From: Candidatus Limnocylindria bacterium
GTDB lineage: Bacteria; Chloroflexota; Limnocylindria; P2-11E
DNA length: 33,719 bases
Direction of reading: 5' to 3'
NCBI GenBank assembly: GCA_036523395.1
Contig: DATDEH010000032.1
Coordinates: 1 to 33,719, forward strand
The number at the start of each line of letters is the position of its first letter. The stretch's first letter is position 1. Shown here one piece after another: positions 1 to 7,600 of the stretch. The notes under the pieces were generated by a model. It ran no database searches. It was not told the DNA's origin and was given only the letters and a program-made list of their open reading frames with translations. Made by a program: the position numbers and the translations under genes.

Positions 1-2
1 AC

Positions 3-284
3 GGCGTCGACGCGCTGACGGCCGCGATCGGCACCGGGATATGGTGGCTCACGTTCACGCATTACTCGACGGACCCGATGTTCGTCGCACTGGACGCGAT
101 CGAGCTCGCGGCCGGCACCGCGCTCATCCTCTACGGACAGCACGCGCTCAACGGATACTGGCGCTCGCGCCCGGGTCCCGCGGTGGAGGAGAGGATGACC
201 GAGCTCGACTGGCTCGCGCTGGGTGTCGCCGTGAGCTACGCGCTGCTCACGTTCCTCGGCGTGCTCATGGCGCCGGCGCAGTGA
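3..284 (+). CDS. Small integral membrane protein, 3' part only
   Basis: The frame is open from the window edge and ends at TGA 282-284, so the N-terminus is missing. The visible 93 residues hold about three hydrophobic stretches: one around the Trp-Trp pair near the start, one beginning at FVALDAIELAAG, and one beginning at WLALGVAVSYALL. A short charged loop separates the last two. No catalytic motif is visible and I do not recognise the family. The stop overlaps the GTG of the sugar kinase gene (GTGA), so the two are probably translationally coupled and in one operon. Confidence 0.6.
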   Translation, partial: GVDALTAAIGTGIWWLTFTHYSTDPMFVALDAIELAAGTALILYGQHALNGYWRSRPGPAVEERMTELDWLALGVAVSYALLTFLGVLMAPAQ

Positions 285-1183
285 CGAACATCCTCGTCGT
301 CGGCTCTCTTGCGTACGACGACGTCCAAACGCCCGCGGAGCGTCGCACCAACGTGCTTGGCGGGGCGGCGTCCTACTTCGCGATCGCTGCGGGGCTGTAC
401 GCGCCGGTGCGCCTGGTCGGCGTCATAGGTGACGACTTCCGCGAGGCGGACGTTCAGCGCCTGCGCGGACGCGGCATCGACCTCGCCGGCCTCGAGCGTC
501 GGCCGGGCGGATCGTTCCGCTGGCTCGGTCGGTACGACTACGCGATGAATACGGCCGAGACGATCAACACCGACCTCGGCGTCTTCGCCGGCTGGCAGCC
601 GAAGGTGCCCGAAGCTTTCGCGGACAGTGAGTTCGTGTTCCTCGCGAACATCGACCCCGAGATCCAGCTCGCGACGCTGCGCAGCGTCCGCGCGCCAAAG
701 GCAATCGCGCTCGACACGATGAACTACTGGATCGACCACAAGCGCGAGGCGCTGCTCGAGGTCATCTCGCACGTCGACATCGTGAGCGTCAACGAATCCG
801 AAGCCCGGCAGCTCTGCGATACCGTCAGTGTCCCGAAGGCCGCGCGCGAGATCCTCGCCCTCGGGCCGCGCGCGGTCGTGGTGAAGCGCGGCGAGTACGG
901 CTCGGTGCTGTTCACGCGTGCGTTCTCGTTCTGGTCGCCGGCGTTCCCGTTCGACGAGGTCATCGATCCGACCGGGGCGGGAGACAGCTTCGCCGGCGGC
1001 TTCCTGGGTCATCTCGCGGAGTCCGGGTCGATCGACGACCGTGCCCTGCGCCGCGCGACGCTCCACGGCACCGTGTGCGCCTCGTTCGCGGTCGAAAGCT
1101 TCAGCGTCGACGGTATCGAGGCGGCCACCCCGGCGGACGTGTCCGCGCGCTACCGGGTGCTGCAGGACCTCGTCAGGGTCTAG
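281..1183 (+). CDS. PfkB-family carbohydrate kinase
   Basis: This is a 300-residue protein of the ribokinase/PfkB fold, which transfers phosphate from ATP to a sugar or nucleoside hydroxyl in the cytoplasm. The N-terminus has the usual first strand (ILVVGSLAYDD) and the Gly-Gly substrate-binding segment (LGGAASYFAIAAG). The C-terminal signature DPTGAGDSFAGGFLG holds the anion hole and the catalytic Asp. The start is taken as GTG 281, which overlaps the upstream stop as GTGA. A longer open frame reaching back to position 41 would overlap the upstream membrane gene and is less likely. The length is normal for the family. The substrate cannot be told from sequence; adenosine- or ribokinase-like activity are both possible. 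Confidence 0.85.
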   Translation: MTNILVVGSLAYDDVQTPAERRTNVLGGAASYFAIAAGLYAPVRLVGVIGDDFREADVQRLRGRGIDLAGLERRPGGSFRWLGRYDYAMNTAETINTDLGVFAGWQPKVPEAFADSEFVFLANIDPEIQLATLRSVRAPKAIALDTMNYWIDHKREALLEVISHVDIVSVNESEARQLCDTVSVPKAAREILALGPRAVVVKRGEYGSVLFTRAFSFWSPAFPFDEVIDPTGAGDSFAGGFLGHLAESGSIDDRALRRATLHGTVCASFAVESFSVDGIEAATPADVSARYRVLQDLVRV

Positions 1184-1207
1184 GTCCAGGTTAGGGAACC
1201 GGGCGCC

Positions 1208-1810
1208 GTGGGCGGTGTAAAGAGGTCAAGAACCGACTCCGTGGAGGGCCGGCCGACGGAGGATGCCGTACTGGTGGAACGCTCGAGGAACGGCGATCAC
1301 GACGCCTACGGCGAGCTCGTGACCCGCTACCAGGCTATTGCGGCGCGCACCGCCTACGTCATCACCGGAACGGCGGCCGATGCCGAGGACGTCGCGCAGG
1401 ACGCCTTCGTGAAGGCCTACTACGCGCTCGACCGCTTTCGGTCTGGCGCGCCATTCCGCCCCTGGCTGCTTCGGATCGTCGCGAACGAGGCCATCAACCG
1501 CCGCAAGGCGGCCGGCCGCCGACCGACGGTCGGACTCAGCGTCGTCGAGGACCGCGCCTCGGGCGACACGGCCCTGTCACCCGAGGCGTCGGCCCTCGCT
1601 CGCGAGCGACGTGAGGTCGTGCTCGACGCGCTGCGGAAGATGCGCGAGGAGGACCGGCTCGTGATCGCGTACCGCTACTTCTTCGACCTCTCCGAGGTCG
1701 AGATGGCCGAAGCGCTCGGCGTGGCGCGCGGTACCGTGAAGTCGCGCCTCTCGCGTGCGATCGCGCGGCTGCGCGCCGCGATGGAAGGAGACCAGCTGCA
1801 TGACGCGTGA
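1208..1810 (+). CDS. ECF-type RNA polymerase sigma factor
   Basis: This 200-residue sigma-70 family protein has only regions 2 and 4, as in extracytoplasmic-function sigma factors. Region 2 runs around residues 30-100 and contains DAEDVAQDAFVKAY followed by FRPWLLRIVANEAINRRK, the core-binding and -10 recognition part. Region 4 (about 145-192) has the helix-turn-helix segment FFDLSEVEMAEALGVARGTV for -35 recognition. The start is GTG 1208; GTG 1241 is a possible shorter start. No clear ribosome-binding site is seen. The gene overlaps the next one by 11 bases, which is typical of a sigma/anti-sigma pair. Confidence 0.9.
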   Translation: MGGVKRSRTDSVEGRPTEDAVLVERSRNGDHDAYGELVTRYQAIAARTAYVITGTAADAEDVAQDAFVKAYYALDRFRSGAPFRPWLLRIVANEAINRRKAAGRRPTVGLSVVEDRASGDTALSPEASALARERREVVLDALRKMREEDRLVIAYRYFFDLSEVEMAEALGVARGTVKSRLSRAIARLRAAMEGDQLHDA

Positions 1811-2618
1811 GCGGATGTCCGAGCAGGAGCTCGACGCGACGCTTGCCGAGCTCGGCGAGCGCCTCGCATATCCGCGTCCGACGCGGCTGGCCGATGGTGT
1901 CCGCGCACGTCTGCGCGAGCCGCGTACCGGGCGGCCCTGGTGGGACGCACTTCGCTCGCCGCGCTACGCATTCGCTCCGGTCCTTGCGACTCTCGCGGTG
2001 TTCGCGCTGGTCATCGCTCTCGCCGTCCCCGGCGCACGGGCCGCGGCGAGCGACTTCCTGCACGCGTGGGGGATCGAAATCTTCCGCGTGCCAGCGGTCG
2101 CCACACCCGCTGTGATTCCGCCACCGCGCTCCGGCCTCGGTGCGCTCACGACGCTCGCAGACGCTCGCGCTCGCGCGGGCTTCCCGGTAGGGGTGCCGAG
2201 CGATCCGCGCCTGGGTGCCCCTGACGAGGTCTATCGCGACGGCACAGACGCGTCGGGCGCGCGCCAACGGATCTCGCTCGTCTACGGGCAGCGCGCCGGC
2301 ATCCCGACCTCGCACGAGCCCGGCGTCAGCGTGCTTGTCGTGGAGTTCCGCGGCACGTTCGATGAGAACCTCATCGGCGGAAAGGGCGTGGGCCCGGACA
2401 CGAAGATCGAAAGCCTCAGCGTCAACGGCGGCCGCGGCCTGTGGCTCGAAGGCGCGCCGCACCTGTTCTTCTATCGAGACGCGTCGGGCAACATCTCGAC
2501 CGAGACTCTTCGCCTCGCCGGCAACACGCTCATCTGGGAGCAGGACGGCGTGACGTTCCGTCTCGAGGCCCAGGTCTCGCGTGAGGACGCGCTCAAGGTC
2601 GCGGCGTCCTTCCGCTAG
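1800..2618 (+). CDS. Membrane-anchored anti-sigma-like protein (DUF4367-like sensor domain)
   Basis: This 272-residue protein has a short cytoplasmic N-terminus (about 1-60), one transmembrane helix (about 61-80, FAPVLATLAVFALVIALAV), and a roughly 190-residue outer domain resembling DUF4367-type domains. Position and topology suggest it holds the overlapping ECF sigma factor at the membrane and releases it on an envelope signal. The classical zinc motif HxxxCxxC of ZAS anti-sigma factors is absent, so binding would be of a non-zinc type. The start is ATG 1800, with GGAAGGAG at about 1782-1789 as ribosome-binding site inside the sigma gene. The role is inferred mainly from context. Confidence 0.75.
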   Translation: MTRERMSEQELDATLAELGERLAYPRPTRLADGVRARLREPRTGRPWWDALRSPRYAFAPVLATLAVFALVIALAVPGARAAASDFLHAWGIEIFRVPAVATPAVIPPPRSGLGALTTLADARARAGFPVGVPSDPRLGAPDEVYRDGTDASGARQRISLVYGQRAGIPTSHEPGVSVLVVEFRGTFDENLIGGKGVGPDTKIESLSVNGGRGLWLEGAPHLFFYRDASGNISTETLRLAGNTLIWEQDGVTFRLEAQVSREDALKVAASFR

Positions 2619-2720
2619 AAAGCCGCCCCACCCGCCTCCAAGCGACCTGTGAGCCCCTTCGCTCTCGCTGACGTATAGGTGGTGAGCGGCCGCTGATTCG
2701 CGCCTGACGAAACCCGTCAC

Positions 2721-2749
2721 TTGACAGGTGGAATCGACGAGAATCGAAT
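2721..2749 (+). promoter_or_regulatory. Sigma-70-type promoter for the TRAP operon
   Basis: A perfect -35 box TTGACA (2721-2726) is followed, after 17 bases, by TCGAAT (2744-2749), which matches four of six positions of TATAAT. Transcription would begin near 2756, leaving a leader of about 35 bases with a strong ribosome-binding site before dctP. It is the best canonical promoter in the window. Confidence 0.65.
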
Positions 2750-2773
2750 GTGCCCGCCGGAGGGGCAATGGCT

Positions 2774-2780
2774 AGGAGGT
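2774..2780 (+). promoter_or_regulatory. Ribosome-binding site of dctP that decides the start
   Basis: AGGAGGT lies 10 bases before GTG 2791. An alternative in-frame GTG at 2779 overlaps this element and has no ribosome-binding site of its own, so 2791 is preferred. Confidence 0.6.
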
Positions 2781-2790
2781 GGACAACGCT

Positions 2791-3969
2791 GTGAGTCTTC
2801 TTTCGAAGTTCTCGCGCCGCGGGTTCCTCAAGTACGGATCGCTCTCGGGTCTTGCGGCTTTTGTGACGTCGTGCCTATCACAGAACGCACCGACCACGAC
2901 GACCGCCGCGCCGACCGCTTCGAGCGCGGCCACGGAGGTCGTGTCCCGCGCCGAAACGATCACGTGGAAGATCCAGTCCGGCTGGGCCGGCAACGACATC
3001 TTCCAGACGATGTTCCTCAACTGGAAGGCCAGCGTGGAGGAGATGTCTGGCGGCCGGATCAAGATCGACGCGCTGCCGGTCAACACGCTCACCAACACGG
3101 CCGGCGCGATCGACGCCGTGCACGCGGGCACGCTCGATGGCGCGCACCACGTGCCGGCCTACTACTACGGCAAAGACCACGCGGTGAGCCTCATGGGCAC
3201 CGGACCGATGATGGGCATGAGCGGGCAGATGTGGCTCTCCTGGTATTACTACGGCGGCGGCCAGGCCCTGTACGAGCAGCTTGTCCAGGGCAAGCTCAAG
3301 CTCAACGTGAAGTCCTTCTTCCACATGCCGATGCAGAACCAGCCGCTGGGTTGGTTCAAGGACGAGATCAAGGGCCCCGATGACTTCAAGGGAATGAAGT
3401 TCCGCACCGTCGGTCTCGCGACCGGCATCTACCAGTTCGCCGGTGCGAGCGTCATCTCGGTCGCGGGCGCGGAGGTCGCGTCGTCGCTCGACCGCGGTGT
3501 GATCGATGCCGCCGAGTTCAACAACACGACGTCGGACACGGCATACGGCCTGCCCGACGTCCGCAAGATCCTCATGACGCAGTCGTACCACCAGCCGAGC
3601 GAGATCCTCGAGCTCACACTGAACAAGACGAAGTACGAGTCGATGCCGAAAGACCTGCAATCGATCATGCGGTGGTCGACGGTCGCCGCCTCCGCGGACG
3701 GCGAGTGGCTGCAGTTGTTCAAGAACTCCGACGACTACGCGAAGCTGCTCGCGCGTGGGATCAAGTTCATCGTGGCGCCGCAGTCGGTGCGCGACAACCA
3801 GCTCAAGGCCTGGGAATCGGTGGTCGCCGCCGAGTCGAAGGACAACCCGGAATTCGTCGCGATCCTCAAGTCGCAGCGGGCGTGGGCGGAGCGTATCTTC
3901 CCGTGGGCCGACACGATCAACATCCGCACGCCCGACCCGGTGTCGTACGCCGCACGACCAAAGGTGTAG
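2791..3969 (+). CDS. dctP: TRAP transporter solute-binding protein, Tat-exported, DctP family
   Basis: This is the extracytoplasmic solute-binding subunit of a sodium-driven TRAP transporter, 392 residues from GTG 2791. The N-terminus has a twin-arginine motif (SRRGFLK) followed by a hydrophobic stretch ending in FVTSC, so it is probably a Tat-exported lipoprotein. The mature domain carries the conserved ligand-binding arginine region GMKFRTVG and the segment AAEFNNTTSD. The later part (GLPDVRKILMTQSYHQPSE) resembles the TakP branch that binds 2-oxo acids, so a carboxylate ligand is likely but unproven. It has its own promoter, and a large hairpin separates it from the permease genes, as expected where a binding protein is made in excess over its permease. 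Confidence 0.88.
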   Translation: MSLLSKFSRRGFLKYGSLSGLAAFVTSCLSQNAPTTTTAAPTASSAATEVVSRAETITWKIQSGWAGNDIFQTMFLNWKASVEEMSGGRIKIDALPVNTLTNTAGAIDAVHAGTLDGAHHVPAYYYGKDHAVSLMGTGPMMGMSGQMWLSWYYYGGGQALYEQLVQGKLKLNVKSFFHMPMQNQPLGWFKDEIKGPDDFKGMKFRTVGLATGIYQFAGASVISVAGAEVASSLDRGVIDAAEFNNTTSDTAYGLPDVRKILMTQSYHQPSEILELTLNKTKYESMPKDLQSIMRWSTVAASADGEWLQLFKNSDDYAKLLARGIKFIVAPQSVRDNQLKAWESVVAAESKDNPEFVAILKSQRAWAERIFPWADTINIRTPDPVSYAARPKV

Positions 3970-3996
3970 CGATAGCTCGAGCCATCGCAACGATCC

Positions 3997-4030
3997 CCAC
4001 GGGGTCCTGGGGAAACCCAGGGCCCCGTGG
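3997..4030 (+). promoter_or_regulatory. Long GC-rich hairpin between dctP and dctQ
   Basis: Arms of 15 bases (3997-4011 and 4016-4030) pair completely, with a single G-U pair at 4005/4022, around a GAAA tetraloop (4012-4015). No T-run follows, so it is not a textbook terminator. It sits in the 87-base gap after dctP and before the ribosome-binding site of dctQ. Inference: it protects dctP mRNA from 3' decay or partly terminates transcription, lowering permease expression. Confidence 0.75.
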
Positions 4031-4056
4031 CATGTAAGACGAACTTAGGAGTGGGG

Positions 4057-4665
4057 ATGCAGACCTGGCTGTTCCGGATCGACCGCTTTAGTCAATGGAG
4101 CGGAAAGACGATCTCGTGGCTGGTGCTCCTGAGCACCATCCTCATCAGCTACGACGTCCTCATGCGGTATCTCTCGAAGCCGCTCGCGACGGGGCCGTTC
4201 GGTGAGTTCATCCGCTCGATCTGGTTCACCTACAACTACTCGTACGACATGTCCTATTACCTCTACGCGACGTTGTTCATGATCGGCGGCGCCTACGCGC
4301 TCTCGCGCGCGCAACACGTGCGCGGCGACATCTTCTATCGGAAGTGGTCGGTGAAGACGCAGGCGAAGGTGGACCTCTTCCTGTACATCTTCGCGTTCTT
4401 CCCGGGGATCCTCGCGATGGTGTCCGTCGGCGCGCAGTGGGCCGCATATTCGTGGTCGATCCACGAGCGCGCCTTCACGTCCGCCGCCGCGCCGCCGCTG
4501 TACCCACTGAAGACCGTCATCCCGATCGCCGCGCTGCTCATGGCGATCCAGGGCGTCGCGGAGACCATCCGCGCGTTCATCGCGCTGCGGACCGGCGTGT
4601 GGCCGCCGCGCCTCGCCGATGTCGAAGAGACCGAGACGATCCTGGCTCAGCAGAGCGAGGTCTAG
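4057..4665 (+). CDS. dctQ: TRAP transporter small permease, DctQ family
   Basis: This 202-residue membrane protein matches the four-helix small subunit of TRAP transporters in length and layout. Hydrophobic helices lie at about 18-36, 70-90, 116-134 and 158-176. The first is followed by YDVLMRYLSKP and the second by the arginine-containing SRAQHVRGDIFYRKW, both typical of DctQ. The start is ATG 4057 with TAGGAG at 4046-4051; an upstream in-frame GTG at 4027 falls inside the hairpin and is rejected. It pairs with the large permease, whose gene begins three bases after this stop. Confidence 0.85.
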   Translation: MQTWLFRIDRFSQWSGKTISWLVLLSTILISYDVLMRYLSKPLATGPFGEFIRSIWFTYNYSYDMSYYLYATLFMIGGAYALSRAQHVRGDIFYRKWSVKTQAKVDLFLYIFAFFPGILAMVSVGAQWAAYSWSIHERAFTSAAAPPLYPLKTVIPIAALLMAIQGVAETIRAFIALRTGVWPPRLADVEETETILAQQSEV

Positions 4666-4668
4666 ACG

Positions 4669-6027
4669 ATGAGTCCAGAACAGCTCGGCCTGGCCATGAT
4701 CGCGCTGATGGTCCTGGCGATCATGATCGGTTTCCCAACGGCGTTCACGCTCATGGCCCTGGGCATCACGTTCGGTTTCCTCGGTCTGGGGTTCCTCGTC
4801 TTCGATCTCGCGGTCCAGCGCGTGTTCTTCGTGATGCAGAACGACGTGCTCGTCGCGATCCCGCTCTTCCTGTTCATGGGCTACATCATCGAAAGAGCCG
4901 GGATCCTCGACGAGCTGTTCCATGCGGTCAATGTCATGTTCGGCTGGCTCCCCGGATCGCTCGCGGTCGCCACGCTCGCGACCGGCACGATCTTCGCGAC
5001 GGCGACAGGGATCGTCGGCGCGGCGGTGACGCTGCTCGGGCTCCTCGCCTTCCCCGCGATGCTCAAGGCTGGATACAACAAGCAATTCGCGGCCGGCGCC
5101 GTCACGGCGTCGGGCACGCTCGGGATCCTCATTCCGCCGAGCGTGCTGCTGATCCTCTATGGGTTCGTCGCGGGTGTATCGGTGCCGCGCCTCTACGCGG
5201 GCGCGTTCCTGCCCGGCTTCATGCTGTCCGCTCTGTACCTCGGGTACATCGTGGTTCGCTCCAAGCTCCGTCCGCAGGACGCGCCGATGCTCACCAAAGA
5301 GCAGCGCGAGCAGCTGACTGGTCAGGACAAGATCCGACTGGTCCTTCGCGGGTTCGTGCCGATCGTGTCGCTGATCCTCTTCGTGCTCGGCGCGATCTTC
5401 TTCGGACTGGCAACGCCGTCGGAGGGCGCGGCCCTCGGCGCACTCGGCGGGATCATCCTCGCTGCGGCGCACCGCCGCCTCAGCTTCTCGATGATCCGCG
5501 AGTCGGTCTTCCTCACCGTGCGGACCGCGTCGATGGTCGGCTGGCTCCTCGTCGGGTCGAGCATCTTCGCGGCAGTCTTCGCCCGCCTCGGTGGAGCGGC
5601 GATCATCGGCGATTTCATCTACGGCCTGAAGCTGTCGCCCGAGGTCTTCTTCTGGACCGTTCAGATCATCATCTTCGTCCTCGGCTGGCCGCTCGAGTGG
5701 ACCGAGATCACGATCATCTTCATGCCGCTCTTCCTGCCGCTGCTCGCGACGTACCACCAGCAATACCCGGACAACATCTCCACCGACGCATTCTTCTTCG
5801 GCATCATGGCGGCGCTCAACCAGCAGACATCGTTCCTCTCACCGCCGGTCGCGATGTCCGCGTACTACCTCCGGGGCGTCGCGTCCAAGATGATCACGCT
5901 GAACGAGATCTTCACCGGCATGTACCCGTTCCTGGTCATCCAGGTCGCGTCGATGGGCGTGCTGTGGCTGGTGCCGTGGCTCGCGTACGGGCCGGCGACA
6001 GCGATCTTTGGAGCGAGCTTCCGCTAG
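4669..6027 (+). CDS. dctM: TRAP transporter large permease, DctM family
   Basis: This 452-residue protein has about 12 hydrophobic segments and the usual DctM length. It forms the sodium-coupled translocation channel. Family-like features include the internal repeat with GTIFATATGIVGAAVTLLGL and ASGTLGILIPPSVLLILYG in the first half, and the matching SFLSPPVAMSAYYLRGV in the second half. A cytoplasmic loop near 200-220 is charged. The ATG at 4669 lies just after the dctQ stop. Its TAG overlaps the stop of the convergent gene at 6024 by two bases, so no intergenic terminator exists between the two strands. Confidence 0.9.
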   Translation: MSPEQLGLAMIALMVLAIMIGFPTAFTLMALGITFGFLGLGFLVFDLAVQRVFFVMQNDVLVAIPLFLFMGYIIERAGILDELFHAVNVMFGWLPGSLAVATLATGTIFATATGIVGAAVTLLGLLAFPAMLKAGYNKQFAAGAVTASGTLGILIPPSVLLILYGFVAGVSVPRLYAGAFLPGFMLSALYLGYIVVRSKLRPQDAPMLTKEQREQLTGQDKIRLVLRGFVPIVSLILFVLGAIFFGLATPSEGAALGALGGIILAAAHRRLSFSMIRESVFLTVRTASMVGWLLVGSSIFAAVFARLGGAAIIGDFIYGLKLSPEVFFWTVQIIIFVLGWPLEWTEITIIFMPLFLPLLATYHQQYPDNISTDAFFFGIMAALNQQTSFLSPPVAMSAYYLRGVASKMITLNEIFTGMYPFLVIQVASMGVLWLVPWLAYGPATAIFGASFR

Positions 6028-6494
6028 AGCCGCGGCACCTCGCTGAATGTCTGCTCGAGGAATCGCTCAAGGTCCGCGCGCTGACGGCCCGCGCCCGCCC
6101 GGAAGATCGCAGCCAGCAGGACCGCGCCGCCGATCGCGATCGCGAGCTCCTCGACGCTGACACCCGCTGCGGGGGGCTGCGTCGCGATCCCCACCGCGAC
6201 GAGCGCGTAGAGCACGAAGAAGACGCCGATCACGATCTTCCTGATCCGCGGCAGCACGAGCCGCACTTCCACCCGCGAGCCGCCACGGCGACCGCGGATC
6301 GTTCCGACGCCGTGTATCGCACGGCCCTGCCGCTCCCAGATCTCGAACGTGTCGTCGCGTATGAAGCCGACGAATTCGCTCTCGGTCTTCAGCACGCCGA
6401 AGGCTCGCTTTTTGGGGCGATTGATCGCGGCTGCGATCTTCGCCGTCGCGCCCGCCGGCGCGATCGCGACGTCGAGAGACCAGTCGAAACTCAC
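6024..6494 (-). CDS. Hypothetical two-helix membrane protein
   Basis: This 156-residue protein has a soluble N-terminal half with strand-rich character (FGVLKTESEFVGFIRDDTFEIWERQGR), then two adjacent transmembrane helices at about 87-105 and 115-132, and a charged C-terminus. The layout is somewhat like YcxB-type PH-like membrane proteins, but I cannot assign it. The start is GTG 6494, with no ribosome-binding site. TAATCT lies seven bases upstream, which fits a leaderless mRNA. It converges with dctM, sharing part of the stop region. Confidence 0.6.
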   Translation of the reverse strand: MSFDWSLDVAIAPAGATAKIAAAINRPKKRAFGVLKTESEFVGFIRDDTFEIWERQGRAIHGVGTIRGRRGGSRVEVRLVLPRIRKIVIGVFFVLYALVAVGIATQPPAAGVSVEELAIAIGGAVLLAAIFRAGAGRQRADLERFLEQTFSEVPRL

Positions 6495-6501
6495 GGCCCG
6501 C

Positions 6502-6507
6502 AGATTA
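6502..6507 (-). promoter_or_regulatory. -10 box of a probable leaderless gene
   Basis: On the minus strand TAATCT is followed by seven bases and then the GTG start at 6494. A start of transcription six to eight bases after the -10 box would coincide with the first codon. No -35 box is evident. Confidence 0.4.
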
Positions 6508-6525
6508 GCGGGCGGAACGCCGCGG

Positions 6526-6599
6526 TCGGGGTGCCGGGACTCGAACCCGGGACCTCAGCGTCCCGAACGCTGCGCGCTACCAAGCTGCGCTACACCCCG
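6526..6599 (-). tRNA. tRNA-Pro (anticodon CGG)
   Basis: A full cloverleaf is visible on the minus strand. The acceptor stem CGGGGTG (6599-6593) pairs with CACCCCG (6533-6527). The D arm has AGCTTGGTA in its loop. The anticodon stem is CAGCG/CGCTG around TTCGGGA, giving anticodon CGG. The T arm is CCGGG-TTCGAAT-CCCGG. The discriminator is A (6526), and the next bases are CCG, so CCA is not encoded. Confidence 0.95.
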
Positions 6600-6612
6600 C
6601 TGGGATGGGCCG

Positions 6613-6618
6613 ATTGTA
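6613..6618 (-). promoter_or_regulatory. Possible -10 box for tRNA-Pro
   Basis: TACAAT on the minus strand (five of six matches to TATAAT) lies 13 bases before the tRNA 5' end and downstream of the stop of the neighbouring gene. No convincing -35 box is seen at 16-18 bases. Confidence 0.35.
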
Positions 6619-6632
6619 TTGGAAGACGCGCC

Positions 6633-7085
6633 CTAGGCGAGCGGATCGTCCTTCGTGTCGGGTGGCTCGATCTTCGGCTCGGGTGGGTCAGCCTTCGTGT
6701 CGTGATACTCCATGATCTGCGCGCGCACGCTCTCGCGCAGTTCCGCCCACCACTCGGTAGCGGCAGCCGGCGGCCATGCGTATCGCTGATCGGGCCGCGC
6801 GACGACGGAAACGACGACGCTCCAGTCATTCGAGTCACTGAGCTCGAGACGCAGTCGTGCGAGCTGCTTGGTCCGATCGGTCGGCTTCAGCCATTTCGGT
6901 GAGGTCATGACGACCGTGGATGCGGTGCCACGTCCTCCGCGCGAATCGCCCCAGCCATCCACGGATGCCTCGGGATAAAGGCCACGGTGCCGCAGCGTCG
7001 GGAGCAGCTGCTCGAGCATCGCGCGCGCATCGCGCTGGAACCCATTGAGGACACGGGTCGCCTCTTCGTCGGCCAGCTGCGTCAC
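6633..7085 (-). CDS. Hypothetical soluble protein, partner of the upstream zinc-binding protein
   Basis: This 150-residue protein has no recognised family. The N-terminal part is helical (LNGFQRDARAMLEQLLP). The middle contains a Gly-rich loop (DGWGDSRGGRGTAST) and strands that could form a small alpha/beta domain (ARLRLELSDSNDWSVVVSVV). The tail is Pro/Asp/Lys-rich and probably disordered. GTG 7085 is taken as start because it overlaps the upstream stop as GTGA; GTG 7091 is also in frame. Together with the upstream gene it forms a two-gene unit between tRNA-Pro and tRNA-Arg. Confidence 0.55.
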   Translation of the reverse strand: MTQLADEEATRVLNGFQRDARAMLEQLLPTLRHRGLYPEASVDGWGDSRGGRGTASTVVMTSPKWLKPTDRTKQLARLRLELSDSNDWSVVVSVVARPDQRYAWPPAAATEWWAELRESVRAQIMEYHDTKADPPEPKIEPPDTKDDPLA

Positions 7086-7342
7086 GGCCACAACGGCGGC
7101 TTTCGTTCGCGTTCCGCGCGCGCCGGCGCTTCGGTCTCACCGAGAGCTGCCGCGACGAGCTCGCCGCATGCGGGGCAAGCGCCGGCGGGAGCGAGCCCGA
7201 CCGCGGCTTGGATCCGGATACGAAGATCGCGCCGGTCGTAGGAGTGCCCGCAAAGCATCACCTGTCCATCGGCGATGATCGGCGGGCGCGTCGCGTGGAT
7301 GCTTCCATCTCGGGCGGTGATCCAGACGAAGGTCGGATTGAT
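7082..7342 (-). CDS. Small protein with a U-box/RING-like zinc-binding motif; start unresolved
   Basis: The frame is open from 7516 to TGA 7084-7082. Protein-like sequence begins near 7342 (NPTFVWITARDGSIHATRPP) and continues through CGHSYDRRDL to CPACGE. The Cys/His pairs (CxH and CxxC) could bind one zinc ion, and the arrangement resembles half of a RING or U-box fold. No ATG, GTG or TTG precedes this block at a suitable place. ATC 7342-7340 has GAGGT five bases upstream and is given here as a tentative start (86 residues). ATG 7258 would cut off the first part, and the most distant in-frame ATG is 7516. The function is unknown. Confidence 0.45.
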   Translation of the reverse strand: MNPTFVWITARDGSIHATRPPIIADGQVMLCGHSYDRRDLRIRIQAAVGLAPAGACPACGELVAAALGETEAPARAERERKPPLWP

Positions 7343-7518
7343 GGCGTACCTCGCTTCAGCTTGGGCAGCACCCTTGCTCCCGCGCGTTTGCGAACACGCC
7401 GTAAGGGTCGACCTCAGTGTGTCATGGAAGCATCCGCGACTCGTTACGATTTGGTCATCCGTTGCGCGGATGTGCCGCTTGGGGCTGTGTCTGCCCCGAC
7501 TGCGGCGCAGCCGCATTC

Positions 7519-7591
7519 GGGGCTGTAGCTCAGTGGACAGAGCGCCGCCGTCCTAAGGCGGGCGTCGCCGGTTCGATTCCGGCCAGCCCCT
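7519..7591 (+). tRNA. tRNA-Arg (anticodon CCT)
   Basis: The acceptor stem GGGGCTG (7519-7525) pairs with CAGCCCC (7584-7590). The D arm contains GCTC...GAGC. The anticodon stem CCGCC/GGCGG encloses GTCCTAA, giving anticodon CCT, which reads the rare AGG codon. The T arm is GCCGG-TTCGATT-CCGGC. CCA is not encoded. The 176 bases between this gene and 7342 hold no convincing gene. Confidence 0.94.
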
Positions 7592-7600
7592 CAGTCCGCG

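Noticed and set aside
2779-2781. GTG 2779 as start of dctP
   Set aside because: It overlaps the AGGAGGT element; GTG 2791 has proper spacing and still gives a complete Tat signal.
4045-5763. 572-codon minus-strand frame opposite the TRAP permeases
   Set aside because: Antisense to recognised permease genes; repetitive Glu/Asp/Arg content without any domain.
4344-6902. 852-codon plus-strand frame across the TRAP permeases and tRNA-Pro
   Set aside because: It runs out of frame with dctQ and dctM and through a tRNA gene; composition is that of a shadow frame.
7297-7435. 12-base inverted repeat GGATGCTTCCAT / ATGGAAGCATCC (7297-7308 and 7424-7435)
   Set aside because: The arms are 115 bases apart, do not extend, and have no transposase or site nearby; probably chance.
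6526-7591. Genomic island with att sites in the two tRNA genes
   Set aside because: No direct repeat of a tRNA 3' end and no integrase were found; only the small gene pair lies between.
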